The translations under genes were made by a program, and so were the position numbers. The notes under the pieces were generated by a model, which had not been told where the DNA came from, did no database searches, and was given only the letters and a program-made list of their open reading frames with translations. Source: Nitrosomonas sp. Nm51 (GTDB lineage Bacteria > Pseudomonadota > Gammaproteobacteria > Burkholderiales > Nitrosomonadaceae). From it: a stretch of DNA of 64,000 bases. Positions within the stretch are counted from its first letter, which is position 1; every line of letters starts with the position of its first letter. The stretch lies in assembly GCF_900111165.1 (NCBI RefSeq), contig NZ_FOGH01000009.1:1-64000 (forward strand), in the 5' to 3' direction. Shown here one piece after another: positions 1-10,430 of this stretch.

Positions 1-1
1 C

Positions 2-703
2 AATAGCCTGGTTTTAGGTCAGGTTCAAGTAGATGACAAGTCCAATGAAATTACGGCTATTCCCAAGCTGCTTTCTCGTTTAGATATTGCAGGGGCTGTG
101 ATTACAATTGATGCGATGGGTTGCCAGAAGAAGATAGCTCAGCAGATTGTCGAGCAAGGCGGAGATTATGTTTTGAGCCTGAAAGGCAATCAGGAAAGCT
201 TGCATGAAGATGTTGTTACGTATTTTACATCGCCACTATCTCCGGAAGCCGCTAGGGCAACTGTCGATGGTGGGCATGGGCGCATTGAGACACGTACTGT
301 TCGTGTAACAGATGAGATAGCATGGCTAAAAAAACGACATTCCTGGGCGGGGCTGCAGAGCATCATTGAGGTCACAGCAACAAGAGAATCAGAAAATAAA
401 ATAACCGAGGAAACGCGTTATTTCATCAGTAGTCTAAGCGCCAATAATCCGAATAAATTGGAGCATGCTGTTCGCGCTCATTGGGCTATCGAAAACAATT
501 TACATTGGGTGCTTGATATTGCTTTTGATGAAGACAGTAATCGAACGCGCAAAGGCCATAGCGCTGCTAATCTTGCCATTATCAGACATATTGCGTTGAA
601 CCTGATAAAAAAAGAAAAAACGTCAAAAGTTGGTGTAAAAACAAAACGGTTAAAGGCAGGTTGGGATAATGATTATCTGCTACGAATTATTGGAGTAATT
701 TAA
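2..703 (+). CDS. ISAs1-family transposase, 5' end outside window
   Basis: DDE transposase of the ISAs1 family, which moves an insertion sequence by cutting and joining DNA ends. The reading frame is open from base 2, so the N-terminus lies left of the window. An ATG at 98 lies inside the conserved core and is not the true start. Visible signatures are NSLVLGQ, the IDAMGCQKKIA block carrying a catalytic Asp, the LSLKGNQ block, the HWAIENNLHWVLDIAFDED block with the catalytic Glu region, and a complete C-terminus ending KRLKAGWDNDYLLRIIGVI. The visible part has no internal stop or frameshift, so this copy may be intact. A diverged relative of the same family is fused into a remnant near 46.4 kb. 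Confidence 0.93.
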   Translation, partial: NSLVLGQVQVDDKSNEITAIPKLLSRLDIAGAVITIDAMGCQKKIAQQIVEQGGDYVLSLKGNQESLHEDVVTYFTSPLSPEAARATVDGGHGRIETRTVRVTDEIAWLKKRHSWAGLQSIIEVTATRESENKITEETRYFISSLSANNPNKLEHAVRAHWAIENNLHWVLDIAFDEDSNRTRKGHSAANLAIIRHIALNLIKKEKTSKVGVKTKRLKAGWDNDYLLRIIGVI

Positions 704-717
704 GCCCGATTGCCCTG
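704..717. repeat. Probable right terminal inverted repeat of the ISAs1-type element
   Basis: The bases directly after the transposase stop read GCCCGATTGCCCTG. Ends of the CAGGGC type (reverse complement of GCCCTG) are common for this family, so the element probably ends near 717. The left end is outside the window, so neither the inverted repeat nor a target duplication can be confirmed here. Confidence 0.4.
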
Positions 718-805
718 CAGTTCGAATCAATCAACATCTTTGCTTTATCGATAGCTGGAAACAAAAAATTTATGCATGCAGAATTGGTAGGCTATAACAG
801 ATTAT

Positions 806-1003
806 TTGAAGAATTCCCAACGCCTGGATATACTGGTGCTGTCTGCATTCGTTCTGGTCGCGATAATCTGTGTAAGTGTCAGGTTTGTACATATCATTTT
901 TAATCTGTATTACAATTTGTTATCCATCAACGAGTTACCTAATGGTTTCGCTTACGCGAAAACAATAGTTTTCCTAATATTAAAACTGTTTTGGATTGAT
1001 TAG
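806..1003 (+). CDS. Possible small membrane protein (65 aa)
   Basis: A 65-residue open frame from a TTG codon, within an otherwise gene-free 317-base stretch between the IS element and the lipoprotein gene. The translation is strongly hydrophobic, with one likely membrane helix at about residues 8-28 and a second hydrophobic stretch near the C-terminus. There is no clear ribosome binding site and I recognise no family. It could be a real small membrane protein or a chance frame in AT-rich DNA. Nothing else was seen in this stretch. Confidence 0.2.
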   Translation: MKNSQRLDILVLSAFVLVAIICVSVRFVHIIFNLYYNLLSINELPNGFAYAKTIVFLILKLFWID

Positions 1004-1033
1004 TATAGACCCTGTGTTAAACGCGATGGAGAA

Positions 1034-1492
1034 ATGCTAATGAGAGCCATAACAGTTAAATATTTTGCAGTTCTTACGATCTGTATTCTGGTTGCCGCAT
1101 GTGCACAGATGAGTCCGCATGCGTCCGTAGGAAAAGGGACGGAAAATCTTAATCATACAGCGCTGACAAAACACCATGAAAATCTGGCCAGATCAATGCA
1201 GGCCAAGGCAGAAGAACAAAAAAAGATTATTAAAAGCAGATCCCGCTTCAGCAAGTTTGGCAGAAACGCGCAGAGCGCTAAAAAACGTGTTTTATGGAGG
1301 ATTCATAATTATGAAAAAGCCGCCGAAGTGAATTTCGCCAAAGCTGCTTATCATAAAAAAATTGCCCGGGAACAGGGAAGACATGATACACATACAAACT
1401 CAGATGCTACAAAAGAGCAGATCGATAAAGCAAGCTTCAGATTAGACAAAAGTACACCGGTAAATTCAGACGGTTTAGAAGATGCTTTATAA
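1034..1492 (+). CDS. Small exported lipoprotein, unknown function
   Basis: A 152-residue protein with a lipoprotein signal: a hydrophobic stretch followed by LVAAC, giving a lipidated Cys at about residue 22. The mature part is Lys/Ala/Gln-rich and probably helical (HHENLARSMQAKAEEQKK and similar), so it may be a coiled-coil envelope protein. GATGGAG at 1025-1031 supports the ATG at 1034, and a second in-frame ATG lies at 1040. The gene stands alone and is followed by a strong terminator-like hairpin at 1531. I do not recognise a named family and infer only an envelope location. Confidence 0.72.
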   Translation: MLMRAITVKYFAVLTICILVAACAQMSPHASVGKGTENLNHTALTKHHENLARSMQAKAEEQKKIIKSRSRFSKFGRNAQSAKKRVLWRIHNYEKAAEVNFAKAAYHKKIAREQGRHDTHTNSDATKEQIDKASFRLDKSTPVNSDGLEDAL

Positions 1493-1530
1493 AATTCAAT
1501 AACGGGTCGGTTGATACTGTGACAAGATCC

Positions 1531-1570
1531 AAATCTGATCAGACAAAAACATTGTCTGATCAGATTTTTA
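1531..1570 (+). terminator. Rho-independent terminator after the lipoprotein gene
   Basis: A perfect 15-base stem (AAATCTGATCAGACA at 1531-1545 pairing with 1553-1567) encloses a 7-base loop and runs into a T tract. It lies 39 bases past the lipoprotein stop. Confidence 0.85.
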
Positions 1571-1725
1571 TATAAACTACCGGATGTTTTGACGTCGATG
1601 CAGCGGCATTGCCATACCAGCATTCAGAACAAAATCTAATGGTTTCCGTGAGAAATGGTTTAGTTTATAAGCGCTTATTCCATCAATGCGATTTTGTTTT
1701 TTATATAACTTCTCTTTTTTAATGT

Positions 1726-1762
1726 AAGCCGTTTCCAGCCATTATCGACGGCTTGCTTTTTT
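1726..1762. terminator. Weaker hairpin with T tract, between lipoprotein gene and dapE
   Basis: AAGCCGT at 1726-1732 pairs with ACGGCTT at 1748-1754 and is followed by GC and six T. The stem is only 7 bases with a 15-base loop, so this is a modest terminator candidate. The rest of the roughly 440-base gap between 1493 and 1934 contains no gene that I can recognise. Confidence 0.4.
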
Positions 1763-1934
1763 ACGCAGTTCCAGTTAAAAATAGCAGAGCATGTTTTTCA
1801 TGAAAACCGAACTGAAAAATATTGTTGTTGCCTTATGCATTGCTGCTGTGGCTGGAAAATATTTAAAACTGTGCTGACATTGTTTGCAGTATACGTCTAT
1901 GATTTATATATCCCTGTAATGACATTCTGTCAAC

Positions 1935-3068
<1,134 letters not shown>

Positions 3069-3215
3069 TTATCCTTCAAGAAAAAACTGGAGATTAAATC
3101 ACTGTGCGTGCAGCCTGTGTATGTATTTAGCAACACTTTCTGTTCAAAACTGTTATGTGGGTGTAGGGATTTGGCTGATTATCATGTAAATTTAGGGGTC
3201 GTAGCAGAAACTGAA

Positions 3216-3236
3216 TTCTACACGTCTGGTGTAAAA
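3216..3236. promoter_or_regulatory. Inverted repeat upstream of fadE, candidate operator
   Basis: TTCTACAC, five bases, then GTGTAAAA: seven of eight arm positions are complementary. It lies about 65 bases before the fadE start, in the dapE/fadE divergent gap. A 12-base palindrome TGCGCATGCGCA follows at 3246-3257. The dyad suits a dimeric repressor, perhaps one responding to acyl-CoA, but no regulator gene is adjacent and the match to any known operator is untested. Confidence 0.3.
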
Positions 3237-3299
3237 CATGCACCGTGCGCATGCGCAGCAAAGCATACAACTAACTGAATTCGATCATAAGGGGAAAAA

Positions 3300-6032
3300 A
3301 TGCTCGAGTCGCTATTTTTTGTTTTCATATCATTGCTGGCCGTCGCCACTTTAATTTTATTCGTTCCATGGTTAAGGCGGTTGATTATTTCTAATCAATT
3401 TCTCAAAATTTTTCGAAAAATGTTGCCGCCCATTTCACAAACTGAACAGGAAGCGCTTGATGCGGGTACTGTCTGGTGGGATGGCGATCTGTTCAGTGGC
3501 AAGCCGGATTGGAACAAACTTTTGGCTTACCCTAAACCGCAATTGAGCGACGAGGAACAGGCTTTTCTTGACGGCCCGGTTGAACAGCTTTGCGACATGC
3601 TTGATGAATGGCAGATAACACACGATCTGAAAGATTTGCCACCGGATATCTGGCAATTTATCAAAGACAATGGTTTTTTTGGATTGATTATTCCCAAAAA
3701 GTATGGCGGACGTGGTTTCTCGGCGTTGGCGCATTCAGAGATAGTAATGAAAATCGGTTCACGTAGCGGGACGGCCGCGGTAACAGTCATGGTGCCAAAT
3801 TCACTCGGTCCTGCGGAATTACTGCTGCATTATGGTACCGACGAGCAGAAAAATCATTATTTGCCGCGATTGGCGCAGGGACTTGAGGTCCCCTGTTTTG
3901 GCCTGACGTCACCGGACGCGGGATCAGATGCAGGATCCATTCCCGATTACGCGATCGTGTGCAAAGACGAGTTTAATGGCAGGCAGGACGTGCTGGGCAT
4001 GCGCGTTACCTGGGAAAAACGCTATATTACACTGGGTCCTGTGGCTACCATTTTGGGGTTGGCTTTTAAATTATACGACCCTGATCACCTGCTCGGTGAT
4101 CAGGAAAGCCTCGGTATTACGCTGGCCTTGATTCCGACGGATACGCCGGGTTTGCACATCGGGCGGCGTCACTTGCCATTGGATGCAGCATTTCAAAACG
4201 GCCCGAATTGGGGCGAAAATGTATTTATACCGATGGAATGGATTATCGGCGGCCAGAATGGCGTTGGGCAGGGATGGCGCATGTTGATGAATTGTCTGGC
4301 GGCTGGTCGTTCCATTTCACTGCCGGCAACCAGTACCGGCAGTGCAAAATTGGCGGCAAGAACCAGCGGCGCGTATGGCCGGGTTCGTGTGCAGTTTAAT
4401 TTGCCGATCGGTTATTTTGAGGGTATTGAAGAAGCACTGGCACGCATCGGCGGCAATACCTATATGATGGACGCTGCACGCATCATGACAGCCGGTGCAG
4501 TCGATCTGGGTGAAAAACCGTCTGTGATTTCTGCAATCGTTAAATATCACCTGACCGAACGGGCGCGACAGGCCATTGACGATGCAATGGATATACATGG
4601 CGGCAAAGGTATTTGCATTGGTCCGCGTAATTATCTTGGACGCACCTATCAACATATGCCGGTTAGTATAACGGTGGAAGGTGCCAACATTCTGACGCGC
4701 AGCATGATTATTTTCGGGCAGGGTGCGATTCGTTGCCATCCGTATATTCTGCAGGAAATCAATGCAGTGCACGATACAGATAAAAAACGTGCTTCTGTGG
4801 CATTTGACTCTGCGCTGGTCGGCCATATTCTATTCAGCGTGCGTAATACCGTCAACTGTCTGGTATACGGTTTATTCGGCAAATATATTAAAAGCAGTAT
4901 TCCGGATAACTGTAATTCTGAAATTGCGCGCTATTATCAACAGCTCACGCGTTTTGCTGTAAATTTTGCATTTCTTGCTGATATCACCATGATGAAACTG
5001 GGTGGCGCATTGAAACGCAAGGAACGATTATCCGCCCGTTTGGGGGACATTTTTAGTTTGCTGTATCTGTGTTCGGCTACGCTTAAGCGCTTTGAAGACG
5101 ACGGGCGGCCACAAGCTGATTTGCCATTATTGCACTGGTCTGTTCAGGATGCTATATACCGCATTCAACAAATTTTTGACGAATTTTTGAGCAATTTTCC
5201 GGGTAATCAGGTATTTGTGTGGTTGCTGAGAAAATGGATTTTTCCGCTAGGAAAACCGTATTTACCGCCAACCGATAAGCTTGGGCATGAAATATCTCAA
5301 ATGATGCTCGAGCCGAATGAAGCGCGCGACCGGCTGACTGCGGGTATCTATCTGCCCACGGCATCCGGTGAACCTCTGGCAGATCTCGAGGATGCTATGA
5401 CATGCGCAATTGAAAGCGCGCCGCTTGAAGCAAAAGTGCGCAATGCTGTTAAGTCGGGCAAAATTACCGCCCAGCAAGCTGAAAAGCAGATAACACAGGC
5501 TTATCACCTTAACGTGATTACCGTCACCGAAGCGGATCGGCTGCACAAGATGCGGGACTTGCGCAGCCGCGTGATTAAAGTGGACGATTTTTCCCAGGAT
5601 TTCTCTTACGTAGCGCCCGGTACGCTCAATCGTATAGAGCCAAAACCACCAACATCGTCAACAACTGCAGCTGCAACTGCCGCATCGGCAACAGATGTGT
5701 CGGAACAATCCAATGAGCCGGGAGAGGAAACGCGAAGCAGCCAAACCTGCACAAACATCGAGCAGTCAACTTTGTTTGAGTCCGGACAATTGAGTGAAAT
5801 AGCATCATCCGATTTGTTTGCTCACGAGAAACCGGCATCTGAACAGAATAAAGACAGTAGTCAGCCGACTGCATTGAATGCTGAAACAGAAAATGATAAT
5901 GATACCACGTCTGGCGATGAGGATGCTTTGCGGGCAGCCGATGAATCGTCAACTGGCGGAACCAGGCCAGGTATCGCGAAGCACAGCGACGACGATGACA
6001 TAAATGAAGCGAAAACCCATCAAACAAATTAA
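3300..6032 (+). CDS. fadE: Acyl-CoA dehydrogenase, FadE type, with acidic C-terminal tail
   Basis: FAD-dependent dehydrogenase for the first step of fatty acid beta-oxidation (acyl-CoA to trans-2-enoyl-CoA). A membrane helix at residues 4-24 is followed by the large FadE-type catalytic region: IPKKYGGRGF, CFGLTSPDAGSDAGS in the flavin/substrate region, the DAMDIHGGKGICIGPRN segment, and SITVEGANILTRSM with the catalytic-region Glu. At 910 residues it is about 95 longer than E. coli FadE. The excess is a Ser/Thr/Glu/Asp-rich low-complexity tail from about residue 780. AAGGGG ahead of the ATG at 3300 supports the start. It overlaps or abuts the downstream acyl-CoA ligase, so the two are probably co-transcribed. 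The function of the tail is unknown. Confidence 0.92.
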   Translation: MLESLFFVFISLLAVATLILFVPWLRRLIISNQFLKIFRKMLPPISQTEQEALDAGTVWWDGDLFSGKPDWNKLLAYPKPQLSDEEQAFLDGPVEQLCDMLDEWQITHDLKDLPPDIWQFIKDNGFFGLIIPKKYGGRGFSALAHSEIVMKIGSRSGTAAVTVMVPNSLGPAELLLHYGTDEQKNHYLPRLAQGLEVPCFGLTSPDAGSDAGSIPDYAIVCKDEFNGRQDVLGMRVTWEKRYITLGPVATILGLAFKLYDPDHLLGDQESLGITLALIPTDTPGLHIGRRHLPLDAAFQNGPNWGENVFIPMEWIIGGQNGVGQGWRMLMNCLAAGRSISLPATSTGSAKLAARTSGAYGRVRVQFNLPIGYFEGIEEALARIGGNTYMMDAARIMTAGAVDLGEKPSVISAIVKYHLTERARQAIDDAMDIHGGKGICIGPRNYLGRTYQHMPVSITVEGANILTRSMIIFGQGAIRCHPYILQEINAVHDTDKKRASVAFDSALVGHILFSVRNTVNCLVYGLFGKYIKSSIPDNCNSEIARYYQQLTRFAVNFAFLADITMMKLGGALKRKERLSARLGDIFSLLYLCSATLKRFEDDGRPQADLPLLHWSVQDAIYRIQQIFDEFLSNFPGNQVFVWLLRKWIFPLGKPYLPPTDKLGHEISQMMLEPNEARDRLTAGIYLPTASGEPLADLEDAMTCAIESAPLEAKVRNAVKSGKITAQQAEKQITQAYHLNVITVTEADRLHKMRDLRSRVIKVDDFSQDFSYVAPGTLNRIEPKPPTSSTTAAATAASATDVSEQSNEPGEETRSSQTCTNIEQSTLFESGQLSEIASSDLFAHEKPASEQNKDSSQPTALNAETENDNDTTSGDEDALRAADESSTGGTRPGIAKHSDDDDINEAKTHQTN

Positions 6033-7872
6033 TATGAACCAAATAATTTCTGTCGAACAAGCGAAAACTCTGGATGGTTTATTTAAAGAGCGTGTGCTCG
6101 CTGCGCCGCAGGGAGAGGCTTACCGGTATTACGATGATAAGCATGAATTATGGTGTGTCCATACCTGGGAAGCAATGCATGCGCATGTCGCCCAATGGCA
6201 GGCGGCGCTGATCAGAGAATCGCTGACCTTTGGAGACCGCGTTGCGGTGATGATGCGCAATCGCCCGGAATGGGTCATGTTTGACCAGGCGGCATTGGGC
6301 CTGGGCCTGGTTGTTGTTCCATTCTATACTGAAGACCGTGCGGACAATGTAGTATATATGCTTGCAGATGCCGGTGTTAAACTGCTGTTGCTGGAAAAAT
6401 CGGCGCACTGGCGTGAAGTATTTGAAGCCAGTTGCAAAGTGGACAGTCTGCAGCGGGTTGTGCTGATTGAAGCAACCGGAAATCCTGAAACGGATACGGT
6501 GCCGAAGGTGCATCCTGACGACAGCCCGCGTTTGAAGGTTTCTGCGGACTGGCTGTCTGCCGATGCCGATGCCGACGTCAATACAGTCAAGCATATCAAT
6601 GATGACCCTTTCAGCTTGGCTACCATAATTTATACGTCTGGGACTACCGGTCGTCCCAAAGGTGTAATGTTGAACCATCACAATATTCTGTCAAATGCCT
6701 ATGCCAGCCTGCAGGCTGTCCAGGTAAATCCGGATGACTTGTTGTTGTCTTTTTTACCGTTGTCTCATACTTTTGAGCGGACCGTCGGCTATTATCTGCC
6801 TATTATGTGCGCTGCAACTGTTGCCTATGCACGCTCAATTCCCCAGCTGCAGGAAGATTTGCAGATCGTACGGCCAACAATACTGATATCGGTACCACGG
6901 ATTTATGAGCGCATTTATGCGGGTGTCCAGACAAAGCTGGCAGAAAATTCTGCTTTTGCCCGCTGGTTGTTTAACTTTACCGTAGATGTCGGATACAGCC
7001 GTTTTGAATACCGGCAAAAACGCGGGCACTGGCGTCTGGCGTTTTTATTATGGCCGTTATTGAACGCACTGGTGGCCGCCAAATTGATCAGCAAACTAGG
7101 CGGCCGGCTGCGTCACGCCATGAGCGGTGGAGCGGCATTATCGGCTGAGATCTCACGGGTATTTATCGGACTAGGACTCCCGATACTGCAAGGTTACGGC
7201 ATGACAGAAAGCAGTCCGGTTGTCAGTGTTAACCGTCACGACGATAATGTGCCGTCCAGCGTAGGTGTGCCGGTTCCCGGTGTGAAGGTCAAGCTTGGAG
7301 AAGATGGAGCATTGTTAATCCGTGGGCCGAATGTCATGATGGGATACTGGAATAATCCGCAGGCGACCGAAGTTGTGCTGTCTTCCGACGGCTGGTTAAA
7401 TTCGGGCGATGTCGCCACAATTGATTCTCTGGGTCATATTACTATAACCGGACGGCTGAAAGATATTATTGTCCTGTCAACTGGCGAAAAAATTCCGCCT
7501 GGCGACATGGAGGCAGCCATTATGCGTGACATGATATTTGACCAGGCTCTGGTTATCGGCGAAGCGCGTCCTTATTTGTGTGCACTGGTCGTGCTGAATC
7601 CCGAAAACTGGAATAATTTTGCCGAAGAACATAACCTTGATAAAAATGCAACCAATACCGGTCAAAAAGCGCACATTGAAGAAATCTTACTTGATAGAGT
7701 TACGCAACAAACCCGTGAATTTCCAGGTTATGCACGTATCCGCAAGGTTATCGTTATTTCCGAGCCTTGGTCAATAGAAAACGAAATGATGACACCGACA
7801 CTGAAATTGCGGCGATCCAAAATCATGGAACGACATAAAGCCGAAATCGAAAAACTGTATGAAGGTCGTTGA
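6004..7872 (+). CDS. Long-chain fatty acid--CoA ligase (AMP-forming)
   Basis: Activates fatty acids to acyl-CoA through an acyl-adenylate, feeding the dehydrogenase encoded just upstream. The AMP-binding signature IIYTSGTTGRPKGVMLNH lies at about residues 210-227, and GYGMTESSPVVS and GWLNSGDVATID are the usual adenylation motifs. The eukaryote-type long-chain synthetase layout (FAA1/FadD15-like, about 600 residues) fits better than E. coli FadD. If it starts at 6004 it overlaps fadE by 29 bases. An in-frame ATG at 6034, one base after the fadE stop, would give MNQIISVEQAK and is also credible. Neither start has a strong ribosome binding site, which suggests translational coupling. Confidence 0.93.
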   Translation: MKRKPIKQINMNQIISVEQAKTLDGLFKERVLAAPQGEAYRYYDDKHELWCVHTWEAMHAHVAQWQAALIRESLTFGDRVAVMMRNRPEWVMFDQAALGLGLVVVPFYTEDRADNVVYMLADAGVKLLLLEKSAHWREVFEASCKVDSLQRVVLIEATGNPETDTVPKVHPDDSPRLKVSADWLSADADADVNTVKHINDDPFSLATIIYTSGTTGRPKGVMLNHHNILSNAYASLQAVQVNPDDLLLSFLPLSHTFERTVGYYLPIMCAATVAYARSIPQLQEDLQIVRPTILISVPRIYERIYAGVQTKLAENSAFARWLFNFTVDVGYSRFEYRQKRGHWRLAFLLWPLLNALVAAKLISKLGGRLRHAMSGGAALSAEISRVFIGLGLPILQGYGMTESSPVVSVNRHDDNVPSSVGVPVPGVKVKLGEDGALLIRGPNVMMGYWNNPQATEVVLSSDGWLNSGDVATIDSLGHITITGRLKDIIVLSTGEKIPPGDMEAAIMRDMIFDQALVIGEARPYLCALVVLNPENWNNFAEEHNLDKNATNTGQKAHIEEILLDRVTQQTREFPGYARIRKVIVISEPWSIENEMMTPTLKLRRSKIMERHKAEIEKLYEGR

Positions 7873-8009
7873 TTGATAGTTGTCGAATTTTTATGCATCA
7901 ACTATGATTTTCAATCACGATTTTCCGCTTAATTGAATTCTTGTAATCTGACAAAGTAGAATTAAAGTACGCGTATATTTTACATCGGTCCGATCGAAAA
8001 TACTCAGCT

Positions 8010-9053
8010 TTATACTGCTTCTCGCAACTGGTGGCTTACCCAGAGCGACGAAGCAAACAACAACACTGCGCCACCTTGATGTGCTGCAGCCAGGTTAATT
8101 GGTACGACATGCAATAATGTGGCGATGCCAAGGCTGACTTGGACGGCCAGCATCAGCAGAAACGCATGACACGCCAAGCGGGTGGTTCCGGACAGACTGG
8201 ATCTAAAAATGGCCTTGAACCAGAAAAATGGTACGGTAAATATCAATATCCAGGCAATCATGCGGTGATCGAATTGCACCGTTGTCATATTCTCGAAAAA
8301 ATTGCGGTACCAGGGTTCGAGTATGAAGAGATCGGGCGGAATAAAGTGGCCATTCATCAGCGGAAAAGTATTGTAGGCCAAACCCGCGCGGATACCTGCG
8401 ACAAAACCGCCCGACAACACCATGATAAAGATGAGCCATGATAAACCGTGCGCAAAGCGGCGTAAGCTTTTTAATGTCCCGGCATCCCGGCTGGATGTGG
8501 CGGCGCTCGCAGTTGGGGACAATATTCCGAGAGCCACCCAGAACAAGGCTGCAAAAATGATAAATGCGAGCCCTAGGTGAGCGGTGAGGCGGTATTGGCT
8601 GACACGTGGATTATCGACCAGCCCGCTCATGACCATGTACCAGCCCATAAAACCCTGCAGTCCTCCTAGTACGAAAATGCCGGCGAGTTTATAGCCAAGT
8701 GGTTTGTCGATTTTCTTTTTAACCAGAAAATAAATGAATGGTATAAAAAATACCAGACCGATGAGCCGTCCGAGCAACCGGTGAAAATATTCCCACCAGA
8801 AAATGGTTTTGAATTCATCAATACTCATGCCTTTGTTGACCTGCTGATACTGGGGTGATGAGCGGTATTTTTCAAGAAGTTCATCCCAATTTTCTTGCGT
8901 GATCGGCGGTATGGTACCGACCAGTGGCTGCCACTCGACAATAGACAGGCCCGAGTCAGTCAGTCGTGTAACGCCGCCGACAACAATCATGGCAAAAACA
9001 AGTGCGCAACAAATCAACAGCCAGATTGCAATGGGTTTTTTTTCTGAGTTCAT
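8010..9053 (-). CDS. ctaA: Heme A synthase (CtaA/COX15 type)
   Basis: Membrane enzyme that oxidises the C8 methyl group of heme O to give heme A for aa3-type cytochrome oxidases. The 347 residues contain about eight predicted membrane segments. The heme-ligand-type histidines are visible in [25 protein letters not shown] and [10 protein letters not shown]. The long second loop with the WPLVGTIPP-like segment (here [12 protein letters not shown]) and the EYFHRLLGR motif mark the COX15-like type found in proteobacteria and mitochondria. No cytochrome oxidase genes are adjacent. The gene is convergent with the acyl-CoA ligase and lies 51 bases past smpB on the same strand. Confidence 0.95.
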   Translation of the reverse strand: MNSEKKPIAIWLLICCALVFAMIVVGGVTRLTDSGLSIVEWQPLVGTIPPITQENWDELLEKYRSSPQYQQVNKGMSIDEFKTIFWWEYFHRLLGRLIGLVFFIPFIYFLVKKKIDKPLGYKLAGIFVLGGLQGFMGWYMVMSGLVDNPRVSQYRLTAHLGLAFIIFAALFWVALGILSPTASAATSSRDAGTLKSLRRFAHGLSWLIFIMVLSGGFVAGIRAGLAYNTFPLMNGHFIPPDLFILEPWYRNFFENMTTVQFDHRMIAWILIFTVPFFWFKAIFRSSLSGTTRLACHAFLLMLAVQVSLGIATLLHVVPINLAAAHQGGAVLLFASSLWVSHQLREAV

Positions 9054-9104
9054 GAGATATTACGATTATACGATTTATATAATAAAAGAGTTGATACTGA
9101 TTTC

Positions 9105-9548
9105 TTACTTGGCGCGTATCAGGCGTTGACGTTCACGTTCCCATTCTTTCCGTTTTTCCGTTTCACGTTTGTCATGCTGTTTTTTTCCTTTGGCAAGACC
9201 GGTCTCAAGCTTGATACGGCCAGCCTTGTAGTGCATATCTAGTGGTACTAGTGTATATCCGGCACGCTCGACCTTGCCGATAAGCCGTTTGATCTCTTCT
9301 GCATGCAATAGTAATTTTCGCGTTCGGACCGGTTCAGGGTGAATATGGGTTGATGCTGTTTTCAACGGACTGATATGGCAGCCAATCAGGTATAATTCAC
9401 CTTTTCGGATGATAATATAAGCTTCTTTTAATTGAGCGCGCCCGGCCCGGATAGCTTTCACTTCCCAGCCTTCCAATACTATGCCTGCTTCATATCTTTC
9501 TTCAATAAAATAATCGTGAAAGGCTTTTTTATTGTGAATAATACTCAT
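9105..9548 (-). CDS. smpB: SsrA-binding protein SmpB
   Basis: Binds transfer-messenger RNA and brings it to stalled ribosomes during trans-translation. The 147-residue protein starts [14 protein letters not shown] at the ATG at 9548. An upstream in-frame ATG at 9620 adds 24 residues that are not SmpB-like and was not chosen. The core [19 protein letters not shown] and the basic C-terminal tail [20 protein letters not shown] are diagnostic. It is divergent from ratA, as in many proteobacteria. The ssrA RNA gene is not in this window. Confidence 0.97.
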   Translation of the reverse strand: MSIIHNKKAFHDYFIEERYEAGIVLEGWEVKAIRAGRAQLKEAYIIIRKGELYLIGCHISPLKTASTHIHPEPVRTRKLLLHAEEIKRLIGKVERAGYTLVPLDMHYKAGRIKLETGLAKGKKQHDKRETEKRKEWERERQRLIRAK

Positions 9549-9650
9549 GCAGATGATTAAAAAAGGTGATTGTTCTTTAAATTTTGTGTATTTTATCAGT
9601 TTTCCAGTAATAAACCTCATATAGAAAGAAAGGAGAGGTAATTTACTTTT

Positions 9651-10088
9651 ATGGCAGAAATTGAGAAAACCGTTTTAGTTGAGTATTCGGCTGAGCAGAT
9701 GTTTAATTTGGTGGACAGGGTTGAACAGTATCCGGAATTTCTTCCGTGGTGTGGCGGTACGTCAGTTGATCCGCAGAATGAATCCGTTACCCACGCGACC
9801 ATCAAAATTAATTATCATCATGTCAAGCACAGTTTTACCACTGAGAATAAACGTACACCGCCGGAACTTATTGAAATGACTCTGTTAGATGGACCGTTTG
9901 AACATCTTGATGGCCACTGGCGTTTTATACCTTTATCCGATGAAGCCTGTAAAATAGAGTTCCGCTTGTATTATACTTTCTCGCATAAAATTTTAGAAAA
10001 GTTGGTTGGCCCTGTGTTTCACATGATTGCCAACAGCTTTGTGGAATCGTTTATTGAACGCGCTGAAGCAGTCTATGGCGGCAGATGA
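9651..10088 (+). CDS. ratA: RatA / COQ10-type START-domain protein
   Basis: A 145-residue START-like hotdog-helix protein of the PasT/RatA (COQ10) family. Members bind hydrophobic ligands such as ubiquinone; the E. coli protein was also reported to inhibit 70S ribosome assembly. Signatures are [15 protein letters not shown] near residue 25 and the C-terminal helix [21 protein letters not shown]. The divergent smpB neighbour and the overlap with rnfH downstream are the classic context. A quinone-related housekeeping role is at least as likely as a toxin role. The gene begins with an ATG preceded by AGGAGAGG. Confidence 0.92.
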   Translation: MAEIEKTVLVEYSAEQMFNLVDRVEQYPEFLPWCGGTSVDPQNESVTHATIKINYHHVKHSFTTENKRTPPELIEMTLLDGPFEHLDGHWRFIPLSDEACKIEFRLYYTFSHKILEKLVGPVFHMIANSFVESFIERAEAVYGGR

Positions 10089-10395
10089 TCGAATCAATCG
10101 AGAAGATCTGACTGAAAGTATTGAAGTCGAAATTGTTTATGCTCTGTCTGAATGCCAATATCTCAAGAAGCTTCGAGTGCCTGTCGGTTCAACCATTGAG
10201 CAGGTAATCGGTCTTTCCAACATCACGGATCAATTCCCAGAAATTGATCTAAATAAAAATCGGCTTGGCGTTTTCAGCAAGCTTGCTGATCGAAAAACTG
10301 TTTTGCAGCCCCTTGATCGTATTGAGATTTACCGGCCGTTGCGCATTGATCCTAAAGAAGCCAGAAGACTGCGCGTAAAGCGAAAACATCAGTAG
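10075..10395 (+). CDS. rnfH: RnfH family ubiquitin-like protein (RatB)
   Basis: A small beta-grasp protein of the RnfH/RatB family, 106 residues from the ATG at 10075. This start overlaps ratA by 14 bases and matches the normal family start. A longer frame from 10027 lies wholly inside ratA and was rejected. The conserved core IEVEIVYALSECQYLKKLRV, GVFSKLADRKTVLQPLDRIE and the EIYRPLRIDPKEARRLR ending are typical. The biochemical role of the family is poorly defined. It is co-transcribed with ratA. Confidence 0.93.
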   Translation: MAADDRINREDLTESIEVEIVYALSECQYLKKLRVPVGSTIEQVIGLSNITDQFPEIDLNKNRLGVFSKLADRKTVLQPLDRIEIYRPLRIDPKEARRLRVKRKHQ

Positions 10396-10430
10396 ACATG
10401 ATGTAAAAACATTTTGAATGAGGACTGGAT

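Noticed and set aside
190-375. Antisense open frames over known genes, for example 190-375, 3435-3734, 4317-4826 and 58299-58901
   Set aside because: They lie inside strong genes on the other strand, lack family signatures and are expected by chance.
1351-1623. A 90-residue minus-strand frame across the end of the lipoprotein gene and the terminator
   Set aside because: It overlaps a strong terminator and the real gene, and has no ribosome site.
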